Below are positions 41,714-49,773 of a DNA stretch of 64,000 nucleotides, piece after piece. This DNA comes from an uncultured Oscillospiraceae bacterium (lineage in GTDB: Bacteria > Bacillota > Clostridia > Oscillospirales > Oscillospiraceae). Within the stretch, counting starts at the first letter, position 1. Every line of letters starts with the position of its first letter. The stretch is taken from positions 62,001 to 126,000 of the forward strand of contig CAJUNA010000005.1 of assembly GCA_910587645.1 (NCBI GenBank), in the 5' to 3' direction. The position numbers and the translations under genes were made by a program. The notes beneath the pieces were generated by a model, which was not told the DNA's origin, did no database searches, and was given only the letters and a program-made list of their open reading frames with translations.

Positions 41714-42606
41714 AGAATAGCCACAACTTTTTCTACTTTATGAAAGAGGGCGCGGTGAACATGTTCAGCCACGGCTTCATGTCCTTCGCCGCCGTGGGCA
41801 TCACCGTTGCCTGCCTGCTGATTATGGGGACTTTTACCCTGGTAGCGGTGAATGCCAACGCTATGCTGGTGGATATGGAAGCACGCAATCAAATGCTGGC
41901 TTTTGTGGACAAGTCCCTGACCGATGAAGAGGCCATGGCTCTGGAGCAGCAGATCCTGGCTATTGAAAATATAACCGGCGCTGAGTTTATTTCCAATGAG
42001 GACGCGGCGGCAACCTTCCGCGGCAAGTATGAGGACGACGAGCTGTTCCAAGGCCTGCCTGACGACAACTTCCGTCACCGCTATGCCATTGATTTGAAGG
42101 ATATCGGCTACATGCGCCAGACCAAGGAAGACCTGGAAGCTATTCCAGGCATTGGCAAGGGGAATGTCAGCGCCTATGAGGATGAAGCCGCAGGCTTTAT
42201 TACCATCCGCAATGTGGCAGGGGTAGTATGCGTTGTGTTGATTGCGGTGCTGTTTGTGGTGTCAGTGTTTATTATTGCCAATACCATTAAACTGACTACC
42301 TTCGACCGCCGGGACGAGATCGCTATTATGAAAATGGTAGGCGCTACTAACGGCTTTATCCGCTGGCCTTTTGTGTACGAAGGGTTTCTGCTGGGGCTGT
42401 TTTCAGCGGTTATCGGTTTTTTTCTCCAGTGGGGATTGTATGAAGCCGTGGCGCGGTCTGTGGCAACCAATGATACGATCAATTTGATCTCTGTGGTGCC
42501 TTTCAAAAACATGTGGAACTATGTCGCCGCTATCTTCGCCGGGGCAGGTATGCTGATCGGCGTTGGCGGAAGCTTGAGCGCAATTCGGAAGTTTTTACAG
42601 GTATAG
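41710..42606 (+). CDS. ftsX: Cell division membrane protein FtsX
   Basis: A 298-residue protein with a cytoplasmic start (FFYFMKEGAVNMFSHGFMSFAAVGI), one membrane segment, an extracellular loop, and three later segments around VCVVLIAVLFVVSVFIIANTIKL and the FtsX motif FDRRDEIAIMKMVGATNGFIRWPF. The start is GTG 41710, inside the ftsE stop, so the two are translationally coupled. Confidence 0.95.
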   Translation: MKNSHNFFYFMKEGAVNMFSHGFMSFAAVGITVACLLIMGTFTLVAVNANAMLVDMEARNQMLAFVDKSLTDEEAMALEQQILAIENITGAEFISNEDAAATFRGKYEDDELFQGLPDDNFRHRYAIDLKDIGYMRQTKEDLEAIPGIGKGNVSAYEDEAAGFITIRNVAGVVCVVLIAVLFVVSVFIIANTIKLTTFDRRDEIAIMKMVGATNGFIRWPFVYEGFLLGLFSAVIGFFLQWGLYEAVARSVATNDTINLISVVPFKNMWNYVAAIFAGAGMLIGVGGSLSAIRKFLQV

Positions 42607-42637
42607 TCAAAACCACCGGCTTAGCCGGTGGTTTTGA
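42607..42637 (+). terminator. Terminator of ftsEX
   Basis: A perfect 14-base inverted repeat (42607-42620 with 42624-42637) with a 3-base loop; it starts at the ftsX stop and is followed by CTTTTT. Confidence 0.9.
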
Positions 42638-42729
42638 CTTTTTAAAAGGGCACCCGCAATAAGGCTATACCCGGAACTACAGATCCCAGACCGCACTTTC
42701 CTAAGACGCTGCCCCAAGCAATACCCCTA

Positions 42730-42758
42730 TTGCCGAACCCTTCAAAGTATGCTATAAT
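42730..42758 (+). promoter_or_regulatory. Promoter of the dus-sigma operon
   Basis: TTGCCG (42730-42735) and TATAAT (42753-42758) are 17 bases apart, about 80 bases before the dus gene. Confidence 0.75.
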
Positions 42759-42840
42759 ACCCACAATGCGGCACGGGATGCCCGAAGGCCGCTCTTGACA
42801 CAAAAACCACGCCGCCCTGGGGCGCGGCAAGGAGGACATT

Positions 42841-43815
42841 ATGCAAATCGGCTCCCTCACCATCCCGTCCCGGCTGGCCCTGGCCCCTATGGCAGGCGTT
42901 ACTGACGCTGCCTTCCGCCAGATTTGCGCCGAAATGGGCGCAGGGCTTACCTATACCGAGCTGGTCAGCGCAAAGGCGCTCTGTTATCAGGATAAAAAGA
43001 GCCGGCTGCTGCTCCAGCCTTTTCCGGGAGAGCGCCCCTTTGCCGCGCAGATCTTCGGCAGCGACATTTCCTGTATGGCCGAGGCCGCGCAGATCGCTGT
43101 CGGAGCCAGCGGGGCGGAGCTGCTGGATATCAACATGGGCTGCCCCGTGGGAAAGGTGGTCTCCTCCGGCGATGGCGCGGCTTTGATGAAGGATCCGGAA
43201 AAGGCCGCGCGTCTTGCGGAAGCGGTGGTAAAAGCATCCCCCGTCCCTGTGACCGTGAAAATGCGCCGGGGCTGGGACAAGGGCAGCATCAACGCGGTGG
43301 AGCTGGCGAAAATGCTGGAACAGGCGGGGGTAGCCGCCGTGGCGGTCCATGGGCGCACGCGGGTGCAGATGTATGGCGGCACAGCGGATTGGGGCACCAT
43401 CCGGGAGGTAAAGGAAGCGGTCTCTATCCCGGTAATCGCCAACGGCGATGTGTTCTCCGGAGAGGATGCGGTACGGATCCTCAAGCAGACTGGGGCCGAT
43501 ATGGCCATGATTGGCCGGGGGTGCTTCGGCAATCCCTGGATTTTCCGGGAAGCCCTGGCCGCGCTGGACGGGGAGCCGCTCCCGCCCAAGCCGCCCCTGG
43601 CGGAGCGGTGTGACACCGCTGTGCGCCAGATCGAACTGGCGGCGGCATATAATTGTGAGAAGATTGCCGTGCTAACAGCGCGGCGGCATTACGCGTGGTA
43701 TTTGAAGGGCGTACCCCACGCCTCCTATTATAAGGAACAGATCGTCCATATGGAGACGCTGGAGGACGTATACCGGGTGACGAAAGGCATTAAGAGGGAT
43801 CTGCATGACGGTTGA
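42841..43815 (+). CDS. dusB: tRNA-dihydrouridine synthase (DusB type)
   Basis: A 324-residue flavoenzyme that reduces uridines in the tRNA D-loop using FMN. The family start LALAPMAGVTDAAFRQIC, the catalytic Cys101 in DINMGCPVGKVV, VTVKMRRGWD, AVHGRTRVQMYGG and MIGRGCFGNPWIF are all present. ATG 42841 follows AAGGAGG. Its end overlaps the start of the sigma factor gene by 11 bases, an unusual coupling of tRNA modification to a stress sigma factor. Confidence 0.95.
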   Translation: MQIGSLTIPSRLALAPMAGVTDAAFRQICAEMGAGLTYTELVSAKALCYQDKKSRLLLQPFPGERPFAAQIFGSDISCMAEAAQIAVGASGAELLDINMGCPVGKVVSSGDGAALMKDPEKAARLAEAVVKASPVPVTVKMRRGWDKGSINAVELAKMLEQAGVAAVAVHGRTRVQMYGGTADWGTIREVKEAVSIPVIANGDVFSGEDAVRILKQTGADMAMIGRGCFGNPWIFREALAALDGEPLPPKPPLAERCDTAVRQIELAAAYNCEKIAVLTARRHYAWYLKGVPHASYYKEQIVHMETLEDVYRVTKGIKRDLHDG

Positions 43816-44416
43816 CGAGCTGGTTCGCGCCGCCGCCGAAGGCGGGGAGGACGCCTTCGCGGAGCTGGTGCGGCTCTATGAGAAAAGAGTATACAGCCTG
43901 ACCCTGCGGCTGTGCGGCAGCCCTGAAGATGCTGCCGATGCCGCCCAGGAAGCGTTTTTGTCTGCCTGGCGGGGCTTGCCCGCCTTCCGGCGGGAAGCGG
44001 AGTTTTCCACCTGGCTCTACCGGCTGGCCAGCAACGCCGCTATTGACCTGCTGCGCCGGTCCAAGCGGAGACGGGGAGAGACCAGCCTGGACGAAGAAGG
44101 ATCCCCCATTGACGCCGTGGACACCGCGCCCTCCCCTCAGGATTGCCTGGAGGGGGCCGAGCTGCGGGATGCCGTGGCAGCCGGCATGGATCAGCTCAGC
44201 GAAAGCCACCGGCAGGCGTTGGTGCTGCGGGAGCTACAGGAGTTGAGCTATGAGGAGATCGCGGCGGTGCTGGAGGTAGACCTGGGAACGGTGAAATCCC
44301 GGATTTCCCGGGCTAGGGGGGCACTGCGGAAAATCCTGATGAAAAACGGGAACTTATCCGGATATCTGCCGTCTAAACCTACAGTAGAAATACGGGAGGG
44401 AGGTGGCCGGTTATGA
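43805..44416 (+). CDS. ECF-type RNA polymerase sigma factor (SigW-like)
   Basis: A 203-residue sigma factor with region 2 (AFAELVRLYEKRVYSLTLRLCGSPEDAADAAQEAFLSAW) and region 4 (ALVLRELQELSYEEIAAVLEVDLGTVKSRISRARGAL; both quoted only in part as recognised blocks). It directs RNA polymerase to a stress regulon, often for envelope damage. The next gene, its likely anti-sigma factor, overlaps it by 4 bases. A self-recognised promoter was not identified, so its own control is unclear. Confidence 0.92.
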   Translation: MTVDELVRAAAEGGEDAFAELVRLYEKRVYSLTLRLCGSPEDAADAAQEAFLSAWRGLPAFRREAEFSTWLYRLASNAAIDLLRRSKRRRGETSLDEEGSPIDAVDTAPSPQDCLEGAELRDAVAAGMDQLSESHRQALVLRELQELSYEEIAAVLEVDLGTVKSRISRARGALRKILMKNGNLSGYLPSKPTVEIREGGGRL

Positions 44417-45231
44417 AGACCTGCGCGGAATATGAGGAGTCGATCAGTGCCTATTTGGACGGCGAGCTGTCCGGGGATGGGCAGGAGGAGCTGATGGAGC
44501 ACATGGCGTCCTGCCCGGTCTGCCAGCGGTATTTTGACGATCTGGTGGAAATCCACGCGGCGATGATCCCAGAAGAAGCGGCCATACCAGAGGGCTTTTC
44601 CCAGCGGATTATGGAGCAGGTACGGAACACCCCGCAAGACCGGCCCCAGCCCAGGAAGGTGGTCCGTTTTCCCCGCTGGAAGCAGTGGACGGCATTAGCC
44701 GCCTGCTGCGCCTTGGCAGTGTTGGGGGCGGTTTCCCTCCAACGGTTGGGAAGCGGCCCGTCTGGCCAGCAGCTGTCCATTGCTTCCTATACAGCGGAGG
44801 ACGGAACGGAAAATACGCCTGCCGCTCATAGCAGTGGGAACGGTATAGAGGCACCGTGCGATGCGCCCACCTTCCGCGCCGCGAGGGATGCGGCGTATGA
44901 TGAAGAACCGGAACCCCTGCCAGAAGCTGCTCTTACGGCGGAGGACGTCTCCATAGAGGGGGATTCCGCTCAACTGTATACTATGCCCGCCGCGGAAAAA
45001 ACATCGGAAGCCAGCGAGACGGGCAGCAGAGAACTGCCAGCGGGGACTATTACCGCAGGTGGCGAAGAGGTACGGCAATGGGTTGAGGAGGAGCTTGGAC
45101 TGGCCTGGGAGCCGGGACAGCTCTACCCGCTGGGAGCGGCGGAGTACGCTGGGCTGCTGACAGTCCTGGCGGAAACTGGTGCGGATTTCACCCAGGAACC
45201 GGGCGAAGGATATTGGCTGCTGGCAGCGTAG
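44413..45231 (+). CDS. Transmembrane anti-sigma factor with zinc finger
   Basis: A 272-residue protein. Residues 1-45 form a zf-HC2/ZAS zinc finger: C4, then H30xxxC34xxC37. One membrane segment lies near 92-107, and an extracytoplasmic part of ~160 acidic residues follows. It should hold the upstream ECF sigma factor at the membrane until a signal triggers proteolysis. The external domain shows no known fold. Confidence 0.88.
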   Translation: MKTCAEYEESISAYLDGELSGDGQEELMEHMASCPVCQRYFDDLVEIHAAMIPEEAAIPEGFSQRIMEQVRNTPQDRPQPRKVVRFPRWKQWTALAACCALAVLGAVSLQRLGSGPSGQQLSIASYTAEDGTENTPAAHSSGNGIEAPCDAPTFRAARDAAYDEEPEPLPEAALTAEDVSIEGDSAQLYTMPAAEKTSEASETGSRELPAGTITAGGEEVRQWVEEELGLAWEPGQLYPLGAAEYAGLLTVLAETGADFTQEPGEGYWLLAA

Positions 45232-45277
45232 CCGCTGGAGGGCTTATATCAATATAATCATAAAAGGAGGATGTTTT

Positions 45278-46348
45278 ATGGAGAAAGCTCTGACGAAAAA
45301 GATTATGGGATGGCTTTTGTTGCCGCTGTTGTGCGCAGCACTGCTGCTGGTTCCCTTGGCTGGATGCGCCAACGCAGGGAGCGCCGACGCCGCCCGTCTG
45401 CGCCCGGATATGACCATTATTATCGACGGCGTGAAGCAGGCCTTCTACAACGCAAACGGACAGCAGGTTCATCCTATCCTCTATAGCGGCACCACCTACC
45501 TGCCCGTTCGGGCCATCGGGGAGCTGATGGGCAAGAACGTGGATTGGAACGAGGAAACCAAGACCGTGACCCTGGGCGGCGCGCGAACCACCCCTGCCGC
45601 ATCCGGTACGCCGGACGCCAAAGCCCGCGCCCAGGACATCACCGTGGAGGTACGCAGCGATTTCACCGTAGTTGTGGACAGCACGGCCCGAACCTTTACC
45701 GATGCCAATGGGAAAACGGTTTATCCCGTGCTGTATAACGGCTCCACCTATCTGCCTGTCCGGGCAGTGGGTGAGCTGATGGGCAAAAGTGTAGCCTGGG
45801 ATAGTGCCGCCAGCACCGTGACCCTCTCCGGCGGCACGGTGACGGATGCGGATTCTTTTTCTGGCGGCACAACACCCTCCGGCGGGAATACCAACTCTCC
45901 TGCGGGGCAGATCACCCCGGAGGACGCTAAGGCGAAAGCCCTGGCCCACGCGGGCGTAACCGCGTCCGGCGCGGTCTTTACCAAGGTTGAGCTGGACTGG
46001 GAGGACGGGCGGCAGGTCTATGAGGTGGAGTTCTACACCACAGATGGCAAGGAATACGATTATGAACTGGACGCCAAGACCGGCGAAGTCATCGGGTTTG
46101 ACTACGATGCGGAATCCTATACCCCTGCCGCTGGCAATCTCATCACCCGGGAAAAAGCCCAGGAGATTGCCTTGAGCAAGGTTCCCGGCGCGGCGGCAAG
46201 CCATATTGTGAAGTTGGAGCTGGACTACGATGACGGCGTGGCCATTTATGAGGTAGAAATCATCTACAACGGGATGGAGTACGAAATGGAAATCAATGCG
46301 TCCACCGGCAGCATTATTGCGTTCGAAGGTGAGCCGGCCCATCGCTGA
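45278..46348 (+). CDS. Lipoprotein with duplicated copper-amine-oxidase stalk and PepSY domains
   Basis: A 356-residue secreted lipoprotein (lipobox LAGC, Cys30). Two tandem copper-amine-oxidase N-terminal-like stalk units follow (YLPVRAIGELMGK and YLPVRAVGELMGK, about residues 45-110 and 125-190), then a Ser/Gly/Thr linker and two PepSY-like units (YEVEFYTTDGKEYDYELDAKTGEVIGF and YEVEIIYNGMEYEMEINASTG, in part). PepSY domains often inhibit or sense proteases at the surface. It is 46 bases downstream of the anti-sigma gene, behind AAAGGAGG, and may belong to the same envelope response. Confidence 0.88.
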   Translation: MEKALTKKIMGWLLLPLLCAALLLVPLAGCANAGSADAARLRPDMTIIIDGVKQAFYNANGQQVHPILYSGTTYLPVRAIGELMGKNVDWNEETKTVTLGGARTTPAASGTPDAKARAQDITVEVRSDFTVVVDSTARTFTDANGKTVYPVLYNGSTYLPVRAVGELMGKSVAWDSAASTVTLSGGTVTDADSFSGGTTPSGGNTNSPAGQITPEDAKAKALAHAGVTASGAVFTKVELDWEDGRQVYEVEFYTTDGKEYDYELDAKTGEVIGFDYDAESYTPAAGNLITREKAQEIALSKVPGAAASHIVKLELDYDDGVAIYEVEIIYNGMEYEMEINASTGSIIAFEGEPAHR

Positions 46349-46359
46349 TAAAAAATACG

Positions 46360-46395
46360 GACGCCCGGCAGGATCCACCGTTCCTGCCGGGCGTC
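46360..46395 (+). terminator. Terminator of the dus-sigma-lipoprotein operon
   Basis: A perfect 13-base inverted repeat (46360-46372 with 46383-46395) with a 10-base loop, then TTTCCCC. Confidence 0.8.
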
Positions 46396-46450
46396 TTTCC
46401 CCACCGCCCCAAGGTACGGCAAGAAAAACTGAAAAAAATTCAAAAAAACC

Positions 46451-46481
46451 TTGACCTTCCCCCTAATGGATGGTGTATAGT
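46451..46481 (+). promoter_or_regulatory. MerR-type promoter of the yhfC-like gene
   Basis: TTGACC (46451-46456) and TATAGT (46476-46481) are 19 bases apart, the long spacer typical of MerR-activated promoters. The spacer begins TTCCCCCTA and is almost the same as that of the merR promoter at 47.3 kb. Confidence 0.75.
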
Positions 46482-46532
46482 GGCCTTATCAAACAGGCTG
46501 CGGCCCACCGCAGCCGGAATGGGAGGGGTTCC

Positions 46533-47288
46533 ATGATACCAACAGCAACCATGGCGGCTATGGCGGCAGTGCTGCTGCTTACCGTTGTACTGCCCATAGG
46601 CGTCATACTATTTCTCCGAAAGCATGGCGGGTCCTGGGGCGCATTTTTTACAGGCGCGGGCACTTTCGTGCTTTTTGCTCTGATCCTAGAGCCAGTGTTA
46701 CACAACTTGGTGCTTGGCTCCGCTGCCGGGGCAGCGATCCAGGAAAATATCTTGCTCTACGGTCTGTATGGAGGCCTGGCGGCAGGGGTATTTGAGGAAA
46801 CAGGCCGGCTTATGGCTTTCCGTTTCGTCCTGAAAAAGCAGGGAAAACGGATCACCGCCCTCAGCTACGGCATCGGCCACGGAGGGATCGAAGCGTTTTT
46901 GTTGGTAGGCCTGACCATGGCGGCAAATCTGGCCCTGGCACTGAGCGCCGGGAACGCCGCCCTGCCAACGGAAGCCGCCGCCGCTGTGGAGACCCTGGCG
47001 TCCACACCCGCCGCCATGTTCCTATGGAGTGGGTTGGAGAGAATTTCAGCGATTGCCCTGCATATGGCTAATTCCGTATTGGTGTTTGCCAGCCTGCGGG
47101 CAGGGAAACGCTGGCTGTTCCCTGCCGCGATCCTGGCCCATGGGGCGGTAAACTTCGCGGCAATGGTTTCCAATGCCTACCTGCCCGTGGCGGCTACAGA
47201 GGGAATCGTGTTGGTTCTGACGGCGGCGGTGGTATTTTGGGCGGCACAAATTTATAAAAATCTTCCCCTAAATGCAGAAAACCCTTGA
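46533..47288 (+). CDS. YhfC-family intramembrane metalloprotease-like protein
   Basis: A 251-residue membrane protein with about seven hydrophobic segments. It has the motifs of the YhfC/PrsW-like group: EETGR (E88-R92), GHGGIEA (H116, E120), a late E169 and H177, and LAHGAVNF (H203), which could bind zinc inside the membrane. ATG 46533 follows GGGAGGGG. Its promoter matches that of the downstream merR gene, so MerR probably controls it. Substrate unknown; a membrane regulator or peptide is possible. Confidence 0.85.
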   Translation: MIPTATMAAMAAVLLLTVVLPIGVILFLRKHGGSWGAFFTGAGTFVLFALILEPVLHNLVLGSAAGAAIQENILLYGLYGGLAAGVFEETGRLMAFRFVLKKQGKRITALSYGIGHGGIEAFLLVGLTMAANLALALSAGNAALPTEAAAAVETLASTPAAMFLWSGLERISAIALHMANSVLVFASLRAGKRWLFPAAILAHGAVNFAAMVSNAYLPVAATEGIVLVLTAAVVFWAAQIYKNLPLNAENP

Positions 47289-47315
47289 CCTTCCCCCTAG
47301 TGGAGGGTATAAAAT
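47285..47315 (+). promoter_or_regulatory. MerR-type promoter of the merR operon
   Basis: TTGACC (47285-47290) with TAAAAT (47310-47315) at 19 bases, or TATAAA (47308-47313) at 17. The spacer holds an imperfect inverted repeat (ACCTTCC...GGAGGGT). It begins inside the end of the protease gene. Confidence 0.75.
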
Positions 47316-47328
47316 AAAGGGAAAAGAG

Positions 47329-47988
47329 GTGATCCGGCTGAAGATCAACGAGGTGGAAGCCCTGGTGGGCATTACGAAGAAGAATATCCGTTTTTATGAG
47401 GAAAAGGGCCTGCTATCTCCCAGCCGCAATAGTGAAAACGGCTACCGGGACTACGGCGAAGCTGAGGTAAGTGTCCTACAGCGCATCAAGCTCATGCGGA
47501 AGCTTGGCGTTCCCATTGACGAGATCCGCCGGATGCAGGAGGGGACACAGACCGTAGGCGATGGTATGCGGCGGCATCTGGTAACCCTGGAGCGGGAGCT
47601 GCGGAACCTGGAGGAGTCGGTGCGGCTGTGCGAGCTGCTCAAGGAGCGTACCGAACCTTTAGGTGAGCTGGACGCCGGTGGCGTACTGGCGGAGATGAAG
47701 AAGCTGGAGCAGTCCGGCACCACTTTCCAAAATAAGCAGAAACAGGACGTGCGCATCCGTTATATAGCTCCCGTAACCATCTCAGCGGTGGCGGTTTTAC
47801 TGCTAGGGGCAATGATGGGGCTGTTTATCTGGGGCGCTCTGTCGGAGCCTAACACCGCGCCGCCGCTGTTCCTGGTTGTTATTATAATGGCCATACTGGG
47901 GCTGCTTATCTGTGGTGTGCTCTACGCGCTGTTCCAGCGCATCCGGGAGATCGGGAAAGGAGAGATCGATGATGCAAAAAAATACTAA
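47329..47988 (+). CDS. Membrane-anchored MerR-family regulator
   Basis: A 219-residue regulator. Residues 1-70 are a MerR winged helix (EALVGITKKNIRFYEEKGLL, NGYRDYGEAEVSVLQRIKLM); 80-130 form the dimer coiled coil. Unusually, two membrane segments follow (about 145-170 and 178-201), ending in a short charged tail (QRIREIGKGEIDDAKKY). The start is GTG 47329, after AAGAG; the upstream ATG overlaps the promoter. The membrane part resembles the two small proteins encoded next. The protein probably senses a membrane signal and activates its own and the protease promoter by DNA untwisting. Confidence 0.88.
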   Translation: MIRLKINEVEALVGITKKNIRFYEEKGLLSPSRNSENGYRDYGEAEVSVLQRIKLMRKLGVPIDEIRRMQEGTQTVGDGMRRHLVTLERELRNLEESVRLCELLKERTEPLGELDAGGVLAEMKKLEQSGTTFQNKQKQDVRIRYIAPVTISAVAVLLLGAMMGLFIWGALSEPNTAPPLFLVVIIMAILGLLICGVLYALFQRIREIGKGEIDDAKKY

Positions 47989-48226
47989 GAAAAAAATCGC
48001 GCCGGTAATTATCACGGTAATTGTTGTCGCGTATGTAGCGCCCCTGCTGGGCATGGTAGCTTACGCCGCCGGCCTGGCGGGAACCCAGGGCGCGGGGGCG
48101 GCAGTCCCTTTTCTACTGCTGTATGCCCTGGTGGGCGGGGCGGTGATTGTAGGCGTTGTCTACGCCATGGCCCAGCGTCTCAGGGAGATTGATGGAGGGG
48201 AAGAAGATGAAGCCAGCAAATACTGA
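47969..48226 (+). CDS. Small two-helix membrane protein, paralogous to the MerR membrane tail
   Basis: An 85-residue protein with membrane segments at about 11-36 and 47-68 and the tail AQRLREIDGGEEDEASKY. It aligns along its length with the last 80 residues of the upstream MerR. ATG 47969 lies 20 bases inside merR, with GGAGAG before it. It may pair with the MerR membrane domain and modulate signalling. No known family was recognised. Confidence 0.8.
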   Translation: MMQKNTKKKIAPVIITVIVVAYVAPLLGMVAYAAGLAGTQGAGAAVPFLLLYALVGGAVIVGVVYAMAQRLREIDGGEEDEASKY

Positions 48227-48470
48227 TTCCCAGGCTGTCCGGCGGAAGAACGCCATCCTGGGAGCTGTGTCTGCCACGCTGTTCCGTCTTGCGATTGTAG
48301 CCATCGCGCTGTGGCTGCGGGCCGGAATGGATCCAGCGCGGCTCACCGCAAAGGTACTGCTGATGGTATTAGTGTTAGATTTAGGGAGCATTCCCTTTAT
48401 CTGGGTCAGTCTCAAAAACAGATTAAAAGAAATTCAAGGAGGAGAAGAAGATGCTGCTGCTCAATATTGA
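48207..48470 (+). CDS. Second small membrane protein with the shared GGEED tail
   Basis: An 87-residue protein with two hydrophobic segments (about 18-37 and 48-68) and the tail KNRLKEIQGGEEDAAAQY, matching the tail of the previous two proteins while the membrane part has diverged. ATG 48207 lies 20 bases inside the preceding gene, after GGAGGGGAAGAAG. A more upstream in-frame ATG would sit on the ribosome site. Function unknown. Confidence 0.78.
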   Translation: MKPANTDSQAVRRKNAILGAVSATLFRLAIVAIALWLRAGMDPARLTAKVLLMVLVLDLGSIPFIWVSLKNRLKEIQGGEEDAAAQY

Positions 48471-48762
48471 TTATGTTCCCGGGAAGGAAATTGAACCGCT
48501 GGGCCTGGTAAAGGGCACTGTGGTTCAGTCGAAGAACTTCGGAAAGGACTTTATGGCCGGGATGAAGACCCTGGTGGGCGGAGAAATCACTGGCTATACA
48601 GAGATGCTGGTGGAAGCCCGTCAGATTGCCACCAAGCGGATGGTGGATGAGGCCAACGCCCTGGGGGCCGACGCGATTGTCAACGTCCGCTACGGTTCGT
48701 CCTCTGTTATGCAGGGGGCCGCGGAGGTCATTGCGTACGGCACTGCGGTAAGGCTGAGATAA
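48451..48762 (+). CDS. YbjQ/UPF0145 family protein (DUF74)
   Basis: A 103-residue protein with the full YbjQ pattern: PLGLVKGTVVQSKNFGKDF, LVGGEITGYTEMLVEAR and the end GADAIVNVRYGSSSVMQGAAEVIAYGTAV. The family forms a ring-shaped oligomer and is often called heavy-metal-binding, though its role is not established. ATG 48451 lies 20 bases inside the previous gene, behind GGAGGAGAAGAAG. It closes the merR operon. Confidence 0.92.
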   Translation: MLLLNIDYVPGKEIEPLGLVKGTVVQSKNFGKDFMAGMKTLVGGEITGYTEMLVEARQIATKRMVDEANALGADAIVNVRYGSSSVMQGAAEVIAYGTAVRLR

Positions 48763-48822
48763 AGGTACATACGCGGCAGGCCGGGGGGCAACTCCCTCGC
48801 CTGGTTGCAGGCAATTCCCCGC

Positions 48823-48857
48823 AAAAAGGAGGGCTGGCAGCGCCAGCTCTCCTTTTT
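48823..48857. terminator. Bidirectional terminator between ybjQ and pdaA
   Basis: The 16-base arms 48823-48838 and 48842-48857 pair with one G-U, with a 3-base loop. A runs on one side and T runs on the other serve both converging genes. Confidence 0.9.
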
Positions 48858-48859
48858 TG

Positions 48860-49687
48860 TCAAACGCTTCCCGGCAGGTCATGCAGGGAGCGGAAGGTAT
48901 ATCCCATCGCTTCCCACTTACTGAGCAGCTCGTCTAAAATTTCCGCATTGGTTCGGGATGTGGAGTGGAGCAGGACAATTGCGCCATCATGGATCCTCGG
49001 CAGGAGCTTTGCGTAGGCCTGATCCGGGGAAGGCTGGCTGTCTGTGTTCCAGTCCACATAGGCGAGACTCCAGAAAACTGTTTTATACCCCAAGGCTTGG
49101 GCTTGCTTTAAATTTTCCTCGCTGTATTTTCCCTGGGGCGGGCGGTAAAAATGGGGGAGGGGCTGTCCCACGGTTTTTTGATACAATTCCGCAAGGCTGT
49201 CCAATTCCTTTTGAAACGCGGCTTGTTCCGATATGCTGGACATATCCGGATGGTGGAAGGTATGATTGCCCACCACATGACCCTCCGCCGCCATGCGGCG
49301 GACAATATCCGGGGCGGATTCGATCATATGGCCCACCACAAAGAAGGCGGCAGGAGCGCGGTGTTTTTTCAGCACGTCCAGGATTTGCGTGGTATAACCG
49401 TTCTCGTAGCCGCAGTCAAAGGTTAGATAAATTACTTTTTGTGAAGTATCACCTAAATAGTACGCATTGTATTTAGCCAAATCGGCGGAAGAAGCATTTC
49501 CATTTGGTGCATCGCCCTCCTTTGGGAAGGACAGGCCCCAGTTGCTGGCAGAGAAGGGGATCGTGGCGGCAGAAGAAGCGGGGGCGGTTTCCCCGCCATT
49601 CCAGAGAGAAAGAAATACGGCGGCGGCCAGCAGTGCCGCTGCCGCGATGCTGAAAATCAGCAGGGATTTCTTATTGGCAGATGGCAT
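48860..49687 (-). CDS. pdaA: Polysaccharide deacetylase, PdaA type (spore-cortex delta-lactam pathway)
   Basis: A 275-residue protein with an N-terminal membrane anchor (about 7-28) and a NodB deacetylase domain. The signature LTFDCGYENGYT is that of PdaA (FDxGYENGYT) rather than of chitin deacetylases; GNHTFHHPDM supplies the metal-binding His pair, and HFYRPPQGKYS and LLHSTSRTNAE the remaining motifs. PdaA deacetylates N-acetylmuramic acid residues, leading to muramic delta-lactam of the spore cortex. It indicates a spore former. The gene is monocistronic. Confidence 0.92.
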   Translation of the reverse strand: MPSANKKSLLIFSIAAAALLAAAVFLSLWNGGETAPASSAATIPFSASNWGLSFPKEGDAPNGNASSADLAKYNAYYLGDTSQKVIYLTFDCGYENGYTTQILDVLKKHRAPAAFFVVGHMIESAPDIVRRMAAEGHVVGNHTFHHPDMSSISEQAAFQKELDSLAELYQKTVGQPLPHFYRPPQGKYSEENLKQAQALGYKTVFWSLAYVDWNTDSQPSPDQAYAKLLPRIHDGAIVLLHSTSRTNAEILDELLSKWEAMGYTFRSLHDLPGSV

Positions 49688-49773
49688 CGTTTTTCTCCTT
49701 TTGTCTGGGTTTTTGCTATTTTGCCCTAAGGGAGACGTATTATTCTCCAGAGAGGCGTTTCCAGAAAAACTTA
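49688..49773. other. Intergenic stretch upstream of pdaA
   Basis: AT-rich; it must hold the pdaA start region (GGAG before ATG 49687), but no convincing sigma-A promoter was found. A sporulation-sigma promoter would be expected and could not be assigned by eye. Confidence 0.3.
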
